DNA of 10,927 bases from Flavobacteriaceae bacterium (GTDB lineage Bacteria; Bacteroidota; Bacteroidia; Flavobacteriales; Flavobacteriaceae), in contig JAUWLK010000067.1 of the NCBI GenBank assembly GCA_030613745.1, positions 1-10,927 on the forward strand, given 5' to 3'. The position numbers and the translations under genes were made by a program. The notes beneath the pieces were generated by a model. The model worked only from the letters and a program-made list of their open reading frames with translations, did not search any database and was not told the origin of the DNA. Position 1 is the first letter of the stretch. The number at the start of each line of letters is the position of its first letter. This document shows positions 1 to 6,815 of this stretch, in pieces.

Positions 1-615
1 CCTGAATTTAAACGTAGTGTTTTAGAAGTAATGCGACAACCTTTAGAAGATAGAGAAATAACAATTTCAAGAGCTAGGTTCACTGTAACGTATCCCAGTA
101 GTTTTATGTTAGTTGCTAGTATGAATCCGAGTCCGAGTGGATATTTTGTAGATGCAGATAGCCCAACCACATCATCACCTTATGAAATGCAACGATATAT
201 GAGTAAGATTTCGGGTCCTCTTTTAGATAGAATTGATATTCATATAGAAGTTCAACCGGTTCCATTTGAAAAATTGACAGATGATCGAAAGGGAGAGCCA
301 AGTAAAATGATTAGAGAAAGAGTTACTAAAGCCAGAGAAATTCAAACGTTAAGATTTTCTGATAATGAAAAAGTACATTATAATGCACAAATGAATGTCA
401 AACAAATACGGAAGCATTGTGAATTAAATGAAGCTTCAAAAATATTATTAAAAACAGCTATGGAAAATTTAAATCTTTCGGCAAGAGCCTATGATCGAAT
501 TTTAAAAGTATCACGAACAATTGCCGATTTAGAGTCTGTTGATAAAATTACACCAGAGCATATTGCCGAAGCCATTCAATATAGAAGTTTAGACAGAGAA
601 GGTTGGCTGGGTTGA
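1..615 (+). CDS. comM: YifB/ComM family Mg-chelatase-like AAA+ ATPase, 3' part (5' end outside window)
   Basis: The frame is open from base 1 to TGA at 613-615, giving the last 204 residues of a family usually about 500 residues long. It begins with PEF, which in this family directly follows the Walker B segment (LFLDEL), so Walker A and the N-terminal Lon-protease-like domain lie left of the window. Visible AAA+ features are the sensor-1 stretch ending in MNPSPSGYF (about 106-147), the arginine-finger segment GPLLDRIDI (214-240), and the sensor-2 region LSARAYDRILKVSRTIADL (475-531) in the C-terminal Mg-chelatase domain. ComM in Vibrio cholerae is a hexameric helicase that promotes branch migration during integration of transforming DNA. 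That role is inferred here from homology. It converges on iorB with a 19-nt gap. Nothing in the visible part is broken, so this is probably the working copy. A damaged second copy lies at 3409-6019. Confidence 0.93.
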   Translation, partial: PEFKRSVLEVMRQPLEDREITISRARFTVTYPSSFMLVASMNPSPSGYFVDADSPTTSSPYEMQRYMSKISGPLLDRIDIHIEVQPVPFEKLTDDRKGEPSKMIRERVTKAREIQTLRFSDNEKVHYNAQMNVKQIRKHCELNEASKILLKTAMENLNLSARAYDRILKVSRTIADLESVDKITPEHIAEAIQYRSLDREGWLG

Positions 616-634
616 TTTATTCTACAAATACACA

Positions 635-2770
635 TTAACCATTCTGAATACTTTTGATAATCCGTTTTGGAGTAATTGGCATACGATTAACCCTAGCTCC
701 ACATGCGTCAAAAACAGCATTTGCTATGGCGCCCCCAACACAGATAATTGCGGGTTCACCACCTCCTTGTGTTTTGGAATCCATTTTATCAATAAATACA
801 CATTCTATTTTAGGGGTCTTTGAAAATTTAGTGATCTCATAATTATTAAAACTACTTGATCTTATCTTCCCTCCATTAAATTCAATATCCTCATACAATG
901 CATATCCCAATCCCATCGTAATCCCTCCTTCTGTTTGAAGTGTTGCCCCATGCGGATTTACTACCTGTCCCATATCTTGTGCACACACAACCCGTATAGG
1001 CTGCACTTCTCCAGTAGTTTTATCTACATGGACTTCTGCAATCATTGCAACAGATGTTCCGGCATCTTCTCCTAGCGCTATTCCATACCCATGTCCTTCT
1101 TGTTTTTTTCTATTCCAATCAAAGGTTTTTGCAGCAAGTTTCAGTGTATTGGACATGGTTTCATTATTCAAATTGTTCAACCTGAATTCTAAAGCATCAA
1201 TTCCAACTGCATGTGCTGTAGCATCTATATGAGATTCTCGGGCAAAAGTTGTTGAATTGTTCCCCGGAGCTCTCCACGCACCGGTTCCAAAAGGATGAAT
1301 GTCATCTTCATTAAATATTCTTGTACGATTATTTGAAATACCGTAAAAGAGTTTTGTGCCTCTTGTACCTGCACAATAAATATCAAATTCCCATAAATTT
1401 AGTTTGCCATTACTATCGACACCTGAAGTTGCTTTCATGAGCGCCGCAGTTCTAAACCTATCATACATGAATTCTTCTTTTCTACTCCATACCAATTGAA
1501 CAGGTTTACCACATAATTTAGCAATTTTAGCTACTTCTATAGCTTGACGATTATATATTTTACCTCCAAATCCTCCTCCTAAGTAAATTTGTTTTAAGTG
1601 GACTTTTTCTAGAGGCATATCAAATGTTTTAGCTAATTGTTCACGTGTTCCAAAAGGAGTTTGGGAAGAAGCCCACATAGTTAGTTTATCATCTTTAAAG
1701 TAGCATGTTGCTGAATGAGTTTCAATGGATGCATGTGCTTTGTAACCATCATAATAATTTGATTTAATTATTGTTACTGAATCTTCTTTGCCAACAGTTA
1801 AGTTTCCACTCTCTTCAAATACCTTGTTTTCTTTTACGTTATCATCTAAGTATTGAAATATGGTTTCATTATCTACTTTGATTTCAGGAGATTCCCATGT
1901 GACTAGAACTTTCTTAGCTGCTTTGTTAGCAATTTCAGGGTCTGAATGAACCACAGCAATCAAATTCTCATCTTCTACTAATTGAACACCTTTGAATGCA
2001 GATAATTCTGAGGAATCAACTTTTATTTTTTTCGAATTGAAAACTGCCGGTCTAATTATGGTAGCGTATACCATGCCCTGTAATTTAATATCTCCAGAGT
2101 ATTTAGCTTTACCCGTAACTTTTGACTCAGCATCTAAACTAATAACTGGTTTACCAATGATCTTAAAATCTTTAGATTTTTTGATCTCAGGTTTCTTTTT
2201 TAATGTTTTGATTATTTTTTTTCCTTTCGTTAAGGTTGCATAAGTAACCTTTTGTGATTTATTATTTTTAACAAATACTGTCCCATTAGAAACATCAAGC
2301 ATCTCATCAGATACTCCAAGATGCTCAGCTGCAAGATCTATTAAGACCTCCCTGGCTTCAGCAGCAGCAGCTCTTAACACCGGATCAATAAATCGAGTGG
2401 TTAGCGAACCCCAGGTTCCCGCAGCATAAGGGCAAAGTTCTGTGTCTCCCATAATCATATCAATAGAATAAATTGAGATTTCCAGTTCTTCTGCCAATAC
2501 CTGAGCTAAAGAAGTTGTTATTCCCTGTCCCATTTCAATTTTTCCGGTATAACAATCTACTCTTCCGTCTTCTTTTACTCTTAAATATGCATTAAAATTT
2601 AACAAATCTTCAGAAGTATTCTGCCCAAAACTTTGTAACAGAGATAATTTTCCTATACAAAAAACAACGATTACTCCTCCACCTAATTTTTTTAAAAAAT
2701 TACGCCTGTCTTGAGAAAAAGTTTTATCAACATCACTAAAATATAAATCAGTATGATTGTCTGTTTTCAT
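635..2770 (-). CDS. iorB: Molybdopterin-binding (large) subunit of xanthine dehydrogenase/IorB-type oxidoreductase
   Basis: A 711-residue protein with the organisation of isoquinoline 1-oxidoreductase beta/aldehyde dehydrogenase large subunits. The N-terminus has a twin-arginine signal (DRRNFLKK, Arg22-Arg23) followed by a hydrophobic stretch, so the folded holoenzyme is probably exported through Tat to the periplasm. Cofactor and substrate-site motifs follow in the family order: MGQG near residue 80, GGGFGGK near 400, GAWRAPGNN near 500, a glycine-rich GGITMGLGYALYEDI near 620, and GGGEPAI, whose Glu672 matches the catalytic glutamate. Members hydroxylate N-heterocycles or aldehydes using water and pass electrons to the [2Fe-2S] partner. 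The substrate cannot be read from sequence and 'isoquinoline' is only the family label. It lies 4 nt downstream of iorA, surely in the same operon. No XdhC-like cofactor-insertion chaperone, cytochrome partner or molybdopterin biosynthesis gene is nearby. Length is normal and there is no damage. Confidence 0.9.
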   Translation of the reverse strand: MKTDNHTDLYFSDVDKTFSQDRRNFLKKLGGGVIVVFCIGKLSLLQSFGQNTSEDLLNFNAYLRVKEDGRVDCYTGKIEMGQGITTSLAQVLAEELEISIYSIDMIMGDTELCPYAAGTWGSLTTRFIDPVLRAAAAEAREVLIDLAAEHLGVSDEMLDVSNGTVFVKNNKSQKVTYATLTKGKKIIKTLKKKPEIKKSKDFKIIGKPVISLDAESKVTGKAKYSGDIKLQGMVYATIIRPAVFNSKKIKVDSSELSAFKGVQLVEDENLIAVVHSDPEIANKAAKKVLVTWESPEIKVDNETIFQYLDDNVKENKVFEESGNLTVGKEDSVTIIKSNYYDGYKAHASIETHSATCYFKDDKLTMWASSQTPFGTREQLAKTFDMPLEKVHLKQIYLGGGFGGKIYNRQAIEVAKIAKLCGKPVQLVWSRKEEFMYDRFRTAALMKATSGVDSNGKLNLWEFDIYCAGTRGTKLFYGISNNRTRIFNEDDIHPFGTGAWRAPGNNSTTFARESHIDATAHAVGIDALEFRLNNLNNETMSNTLKLAAKTFDWNRKKQEGHGYGIALGEDAGTSVAMIAEVHVDKTTGEVQPIRVVCAQDMGQVVNPHGATLQTEGGITMGLGYALYEDIEFNGGKIRSSSFNNYEITKFSKTPKIECVFIDKMDSKTQGGGEPAIICVGGAIANAVFDACGARVNRMPITPKRIIKSIQNG

Positions 2771-2774
2771 AATT

Positions 2775-3248
2775 TTATTTTTTATTCATTTCTTTGGCAG
2801 CTGTTTGGATTGCTTCGACAATGCGATTATATGAGCCGCATCTGCATAAATTTTCTTCCATACCGTTAATAATATATTCACGAGTCGGATCTGGGTTACG
2901 GATTAATAAACCGTATGCATTCATGATCATTCCTGGCGTACAAAAACCACATTGTAGCGCATCATGTGCGATAAAAGATTTTTGGATAGGGTGTAGAGTA
3001 CCATTGGAATTTAATCCTTCGATCGTTAAAATTTCTTTTCCTGCTACATCTTCTATTAAAATCATACACGATCTTACCGGTTCATTATCAATTAAAACTG
3101 TACAGGCTCCACAATCACCTAATCCACAACCATATTTAGTACCTGTTTTATCCAGATATTCTCGGATGACTGTTAAAAGTGATTCCTCCCCATTAACATT
3201 TACTGATACCGATTGGTGGTTTAGTTTAAAACTAATAGATTGTTTCAT
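2775..3248 (-). CDS. iorA: [2Fe-2S] small subunit of xanthine dehydrogenase/IorA-type oxidoreductase
   Basis: A 157-residue protein, the usual length for IorA/CoxS-type small subunits. The N-terminal plant-ferredoxin-like domain holds Cys41, Cys46, Cys49 and Cys61 (CGLGDCGAC, then C of RSCM). The C-terminal helical domain holds the second cluster ligands Cys100, Cys103, Cys135 and Cys137 (QCGFCTPGM and LCRCG). All eight cysteines are present, so both clusters should form. It carries electrons from the molybdenum site of IorB to an acceptor not encoded here. It has no signal peptide of its own. Family members of this kind are thought to be exported bound to the Tat-bearing large subunit, which fits the RR motif in the adjacent gene. 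It is first in a two-gene operon. The ATG at 3248-3246 follows a very AT-rich leader without a Shine-Dalgarno site, as usual in Bacteroidota. Confidence 0.92.
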   Translation of the reverse strand: MKQSISFKLNHQSVSVNVNGEESLLTVIREYLDKTGTKYGCGLGDCGACTVLIDNEPVRSCMILIEDVAGKEILTIEGLNSNGTLHPIQKSFIAHDALQCGFCTPGMIMNAYGLLIRNPDPTREYIINGMEENLCRCGSYNRIVEAIQTAAKEMNKK

Positions 3249-3408
3249 TTTTATCTATTTAAATTTAAATCTTAATTTAATCATTAAATTTAATTAATAA
3301 TTTTGTAATTCCCTAATTAATTTGTAGTGAACAATCAAAATACTATTTTGTTTATTAAACCTAAGTAAATACACCATTTTTTAGATATCTCTCTCTTGTA
3401 TATATAAC

Positions 3409-4001
3409 AAGTGACATTGCTTTAGTGGTGGCGGTTCGTATCCACAGCCTGGAGAAATATCATTATCTCATAATGGCATATTATTTTTAGATGAATTACC
3501 TGAATTTAAACTTAGTGTTTTAGAAGTAATGCGACAACCTTTAGAAGATAGAGAAATAACAATTTCAAGGGCAAGGTTTACTGTAACGTATCCCAGTAGT
3601 TTTATGTTAGTTGCTAGTATGAATCCAAGTCCAAGTGGATATTTTGTAGATGCAGATAGTCCAACCACATCATCACCTTATGAAATGCAACGATATATGA
3701 ATAAGATTTCTGGTCCGCTTTTAGATAGAATAGATATTCATATAGAAGTTCAACCGGTTCCATTTGAAAAATTGACAGATGATCGAAGGGGAGAGCCAAG
3801 TAAAATGATTAGAGAAAGAGTTACTAAAGCAAGAGAAATTCAAACGTTAAGATTTTCTGATAATGAAAAAGTACATTATAATGCGCAAATGAATGTCAAA
3901 CAAAGGAAGCATTGTGAATTAAATGAAGCTTCAAAAACATTATTAAAAACAGCTATGGAAAATTTAAATCTTTCGGTAAGAGCCTATGATTGAATTTTAA
4001 A
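3409..4001 (+). pseudogene. comM' : truncated, decayed second copy of comM (5' segment)
   Basis: Bases 3499-4001 align with 1-506 of the first comM copy with 17 substitutions and one 3-nt deletion (loss within the CAA ATA CGG region, near 3904). Homology extends left. From 3427 the frame reads GGGSYPQPGEIS...GILFLDEL, the family's stretch through Walker B. The bases at about 3411-3425 read SDIAL in another frame, which restores SDIALVGGGS if one base is assumed lost near 3425. Walker A and everything before it are missing. CGA (Arg, copy 1 at 496-498) has become TGA at 3991-3993, and homology stops at 4001, where unrelated DNA begins. An ATG at 3529 gives a 154-codon frame, but this is only an internal methionine of the old gene. 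Most substitutions are synonymous, so much of the divergence probably predates inactivation. Not expected to make a functional ATPase. Confidence 0.9.
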
Positions 4002-4088
4002 TAACAAATACTTTTATATATAACTGATAATTTAATTAACTATTATTATTTTAGATTCGAAAATATCTGTTATATATTTTGAAAAAAA

Positions 4089-4120
4089 GATAATTAATTT
4101 AATGATAAAAATTAATTATC
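4089..4120. repeat. Perfect 12-bp inverted repeat with 8-nt loop upstream of the Asp-box gene
   Basis: GATAATTAATTT at 4089-4100 is the exact reverse complement of 4109-4120, separated by 8 nt. It ends 45 nt before the ATG at 4166, inside the leader of the inserted gene. It could be an operator or an RNA hairpin in the leader. It has no G-C rich stem and no following U-tract, so it does not look like a normal terminator. The sequence is extremely AT-rich, which raises the chance of a fortuitous palindrome. Confidence 0.5.
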
Positions 4121-4165
4121 CGTGTCATTATTTTATTTTATTTTTGAAAGAATAAATTATAAAAA

Positions 4166-5734
4166 ATGAATATCAAAAGTATACTGTTAATTCTTGGACT
4201 AATTTGGGTTCCTTATACTCAAACTCTTGCGCAAAATATTGAGATTAGCAATGTTGGGAATCCCAATGAGCCATCAATAATGATGGATCCAGAAAACCCA
4301 AACATATTAGTAGCTGGATCAAACCTTAATTATCATTATCGAAGTACTGATTCCGGTGAGACTTGGACTGGGAACACCCTTACATCATCATATGGAGTAT
4401 GGGGCGACCCAGTAATAGATGTAGATACTTTTGGTAATTTCTATTTCTTTCATCTTTCAAACACCCCTTCTGGTGAATGGATAGATAGAATTGTTTGTCA
4501 AAAATCAACCGATAATGGTGATTCTTGGTCAGATGGAACTTATACAGGACTAAATGGAACAAAAGATCAGGATAAACAATGGAGTGTAATTGATCGAAAT
4601 AACAACAACATCTACCTAACTTGGACACAGTTTGATGATTATGGAAGTAACGACCCTGCAGACATTAGTATAATTTTATTTTCGAAATCATTAGATGGAG
4701 GAAATACATGGTCAACTCCAATTAGAATTAATAAATTTGCTGGAGGTAGTGCAGATGATGGTAATTCAATAGGAGGAGCAGTTCCATCAGTAGGACCTAA
4801 TGGTGAAATATATGTTTCTTGGGCTGTACCTAATGGTATTGTTTTTAACCGATCGCTTGATCAAGGAGATACTTGGTTACAAGAAGAAATAATAATCAAT
4901 TATCTTCCTGGAGGGCTTAAATATAATATCCCAGGAATTCAAAGGGCGTTTGGATTCCCAGTAATTAAATGTGATCTTAGTGGTGGTGTCAATAATGGAA
5001 CTATTTACGTTAATTGGTCTGATCAAAGAAATGGAGTAAACAACACAGATATTTGGTTGTCAAAATCAATAGATGGTGGTAATACTTGGTCCTCACCTTC
5101 AAGAGTTAATGATGATAGCTCTTCCACACATCAATTTTTTTCGTGGATGGATATAGATCAAACGAATGGTAATCTGCATTTTGTTTTTTATGATAGAAGA
5201 AACTATACTGATCAATATCAAACAGATGTTTATTTAGCATATTCAGGAGATGGTGGCGAAACCTTTTCAAATAGAAAGATAAGTGAATCTCCATTCATTC
5301 CTAATAGTGGTATTTTCTTTGGAGATTATAACAACATTACAGCACATAATAATATTGTAAGACCAATATGGACCAGACTTCATATTGGTGAGTTAAGTAT
5401 ATGGACAGATATAACACCCTTTGATTCAGCCTTATCAACTAGTGATGAAATTGTAAGTATAGAGCAGAACATAAAACAATACCCAAACCCAGTGTCTAAT
5501 AATACAAGTTATGTTTCTTTTAAACTTCATGAGTCATCTGTTATTAAACTTGAAATTTTTGACCAACTAGGAAGATTAATACATACTATAATTAACAACC
5601 ATGAAATGGGGTATGGTAAACATATTATACCTATTAATCTATATGAATTGGGTTTGCAATCTGGAATATACTATCATAAATTGTCGATTAATGGAAAATC
5701 TAAAACCATAAAGACAATAATAATTATTGAGTAA
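4166..5734 (+). CDS. Secreted Asp-box (BNR/sialidase-like beta-propeller) protein with T9SS type A sorting domain
   Basis: A 522-residue protein. Residues 1-22 form a signal peptide (hydrophobic ILLILGLIWV core, cleavage probably after TLAQ). The body contains six Asp-box motifs of the S-x-D-x-G-x-T/S-W/F type: STDSGETW (about 59), STDNGDSW (113), SLDGGNTW (173), SLDQGDTW (228), SIDGGNTW (299) and SGDGGETF (359). These mark blades of a sialidase-type six-bladed propeller. The C-terminal ~90 residues, starting at YPNPVSN (about 438), form a typical T9SS type A domain ending GIYYHKLSINGKSKTIKTI. The product should cross the outer membrane through T9SS and be released or anchored on the surface. 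I cannot see the FRIP motif or an assignable arginine triad of true sialidases, so an enzymatic role is unproven. Carbohydrate binding or adhesion is equally possible. The gene sits alone inside the DNA that splits the second comM copy. Confidence 0.85.
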   Translation: MNIKSILLILGLIWVPYTQTLAQNIEISNVGNPNEPSIMMDPENPNILVAGSNLNYHYRSTDSGETWTGNTLTSSYGVWGDPVIDVDTFGNFYFFHLSNTPSGEWIDRIVCQKSTDNGDSWSDGTYTGLNGTKDQDKQWSVIDRNNNNIYLTWTQFDDYGSNDPADISIILFSKSLDGGNTWSTPIRINKFAGGSADDGNSIGGAVPSVGPNGEIYVSWAVPNGIVFNRSLDQGDTWLQEEIIINYLPGGLKYNIPGIQRAFGFPVIKCDLSGGVNNGTIYVNWSDQRNGVNNTDIWLSKSIDGGNTWSSPSRVNDDSSSTHQFFSWMDIDQTNGNLHFVFYDRRNYTDQYQTDVYLAYSGDGGETFSNRKISESPFIPNSGIFFGDYNNITAHNNIVRPIWTRLHIGELSIWTDITPFDSALSTSDEIVSIEQNIKQYPNPVSNNTSYVSFKLHESSVIKLEIFDQLGRLIHTIINNHEMGYGKHIIPINLYELGLQSGIYYHKLSINGKSKTIKTIIIIE

Positions 5735-5771
5735 GTTAAAGAATCAATTGAAGAAATTATGACTGGCTTTT

Positions 5772-5908
5772 TTATTGTTTTATCAATTTTCTAACGATTA
5801 AATCTTTTTCAGAACTTATTTTAATCATATAAATACCTCTTGATAAGTTCTCAGTTGATATTGAGCTAAAGTTTGAATTTACTTCTTTCACCTTTCAACC
5901 TAAAATAG
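5772..5908 (-). pseudogene. Remnant of a T9SS type A C-terminal sorting domain
   Basis: Read on the minus strand from 5906 to the TAA at 5774-5772, the translation is ILG*KVKEVNSNF followed by SSISTENLSRGIYMIKIS and then SEKDLIVRKLIKQ. This matches the end of T9SS type A domains, whose usual form here is DxLGRxV...LxxGIYxxxI....KxxKx. The internal stop falls exactly where the conserved Arg of LGR is expected (CGA to TGA). Only about 45 codons remain. The body of the gene would lie to the right but is cut off where comM sequence resumes at 5909. It faces the intact Asp-box gene tail to tail with 37 nt between the stops. Inferred to be the leftover of a second surface-protein gene that came with the inserted DNA. 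Confidence 0.7.
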
Positions 5909-6019
5909 AAAGTATCACGAACAATTGCCGATTTAGACTCTGTTGATAATATTTCACCAGAGCATATTGCAGAAGAAATTCAGTACAGAAGTTTGGATAG
6001 AGAAGGGTGGTTGGGATAA
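5909..6019 (+). pseudogene. comM' : detached 3' end of the second comM copy
   Basis: This segment is collinear with 505-615 of the first comM copy without indels and ends at the equivalent stop (TAA at 6017-6019 against TGA). It encodes the last ~36 residues (VSRTIADLDSVDNIS... to DREGWLG). The first 29 nt are identical to copy 1. The remaining 82 nt carry 14 substitutions, many of them synonymous third-base changes. It is the continuation of the fragment ending at 4001, separated from it by the inserted DNA, and has no start of its own. Confidence 0.88.
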
Positions 6020-6046
6020 TCTTTAAGAACTTTTTTTGTATATTTG
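6011..6046 (+). promoter_or_regulatory. Possible Bacteroidota-type promoter with no gene directly downstream
   Basis: TATATTTG at 6039-6046 matches the Bacteroidota -7 consensus TAnnTTTG exactly. It follows a T-tract. The nearest upstream TTG (6011-6013, inside the comM tail) is 25 nt away, slightly longer than the usual 17-23 nt spacing. On the plus strand there is no gene until 8011. The rest of 6047-6197 is AT-rich and I see no open frame or RNA structure in it, so the site may be a relic, a chance match, or drive an untranslated or antisense RNA. Confidence 0.3.
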
Positions 6047-6197
6047 TAATGAATTTATCTGATAAAATATAACTAAATTATAACTTTAGATAATATCTAT
6101 AAATACCTGATAATAAGTAAAATTATAATCTACTATAAATAAATCTTATAATTGATATTTACGATAAATTAGTATAAAAATGTATGGAAATCTTAGT

Positions 6198-6815
6198 TTA
6201 TAATGGAATACCCAATTTAATTAATTCTTCTTTTAATTTTATTGCAGATTTAAAATGAATACCGTTAATTCCTAATTTTTTAGCAGCCTCTACATTGTCA
6301 AAATTGTCATCAATAAAAATACTTTTATTAGGATTTATTTGATAACGTTCTAAAGTTATTTCATAAATTTTAGAGAACGGTTTTCTGGTTTTTTCTTCAC
6401 CTGAAACTACAATTCCTTCAAAATGTTGCAAAAATTCAAATCGTTGTAATGCTACAGGAAAAGCCTCTGCACTCCAATTGGTCAATGCGTATAATCGGTG
6501 TGTATTAATCCTTTTTAAATTATCAAGTAAAGCAACTGTTTCTGGAATGATTCCTCCTAACATATCTTCCCATCTGTCATAATAAATTCTGATCCAATTT
6601 TCATATTCAGGATATTGTTTGACCAATAACTCTGTAGCATCACGAAAAGTTCTACCGGCATCTTGTTCAATATTCCAATCAGAAGTACAAATGGTATTTA
6701 AAAACCAATCTACTTTTTTTTGATCTCCATTAAAAACTTCAAGATAAACGTATTCAGGACTCCAGTCTATCAGAACACCACCTAAATCAAATATTATTGT
6801 ATCTATTTTATTCAT
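6198..6815 (-). CDS. HAD superfamily hydrolase, subfamily IA (YihX-like phosphatase)
   Basis: A 205-residue protein of normal length for small HAD phosphatases. Motif I is FDLGGVLIDW with the nucleophile Asp10. The second acidic residue of the classical DxD is Gly12, as in the YihX-like branch (DLGNV). Motif II is ALTNWS (Thr112), motif III Lys145 in RKPFSKIY, and motif IV IFIDDNFDNVEAA with Asp169, Asp170 and Asp173. The helical cap lies at about 16-85. It probably dephosphorylates a small cytosolic metabolite such as a sugar phosphate. The substrate is not readable. Its ATG (6815-6813) overlaps the TGA of prfB (6814-6812) in an ATGA arrangement, so translation is probably coupled to prfB. 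It converges with the detached comM tail across about 180 nt of AT-rich spacer. Confidence 0.88.
   Translation of the reverse strand: MNKIDTIIFDLGGVLIDWSPEYVYLEVFNGDQKKVDWFLNTICTSDWNIEQDAGRTFRDATELLVKQYPEYENWIRIYYDRWEDMLGGIIPETVALLDNLKRINTHRLYALTNWSAEAFPVALQRFEFLQHFEGIVVSGEEKTRKPFSKIYEITLERYQINPNKSIFIDDNFDNVEAAKKLGINGIHFKSAIKLKEELIKLGIPL

Larger units (their letters stand above)
4002..5908. mobile_element. 1.9-kb insertion splitting the second comM copy (no mobility gene, mechanism unknown)
   Basis: Left of this segment comM homology ends at 4001 (equivalent to 506 in copy 1). Right of it, homology resumes at 5909 (equivalent to 505). The flanks therefore overlap by 2 nt (AA), which is a tiny target duplication or microhomology. 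The segment holds one intact secreted-protein gene (4166-5734, plus strand) and a decayed T9SS sorting-domain fragment (5772-5908, minus strand). I found no transposase, integrase, terminal inverted repeats or longer target duplication, so this is not a recognisable insertion sequence. It may be cargo left by recombination or an illegitimate end-joining event. The call as inserted DNA rests on the collinear comM flanks. Confidence 0.75.

Noticed and set aside
2794..3297. A 167-codon plus-strand open frame
   Set aside because: It lies antisense to iorA, whose eight cysteine ligands and operon position are convincing. The plus-strand product resembles no family and is a shadow.
3249..3408. A gene or RNA in the spacer between iorA and comM'
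   Set aside because: The stretch is low-complexity AT-rich DNA, including ATTTAAATTTAAAT. No open frame, clear promoter match or stable structure is visible, so it is probably only the iorA leader.
3395..3411. CTTGT-N7-ACAAG as an operator or attachment site at the comM' boundary
   Set aside because: The 5-bp arms are short and partly made of comM-derived sequence. A second copy was not found at the other junctions.
3529..3993. A 154-codon open frame that could be called a short ComM-like protein
   Set aside because: It begins at an internal methionine of the duplicated comM, lacks Walker A, and ends at a nonsense change within conserved sequence, so it is part of a pseudogene.
5735..5771. 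Bidirectional terminator between the Asp-box gene and the opposing T9SS remnant
   Set aside because: A T-run is present (about 5767-5773), but I could not find a stable stem before it. AATTGA/TCAATT arms are too short and far apart.
4002..5908. A classical insertion sequence or transposon
   Set aside because: There are no terminal inverted repeats, no transposase or integrase frame, and only a 2-nt AA overlap at the junctions.
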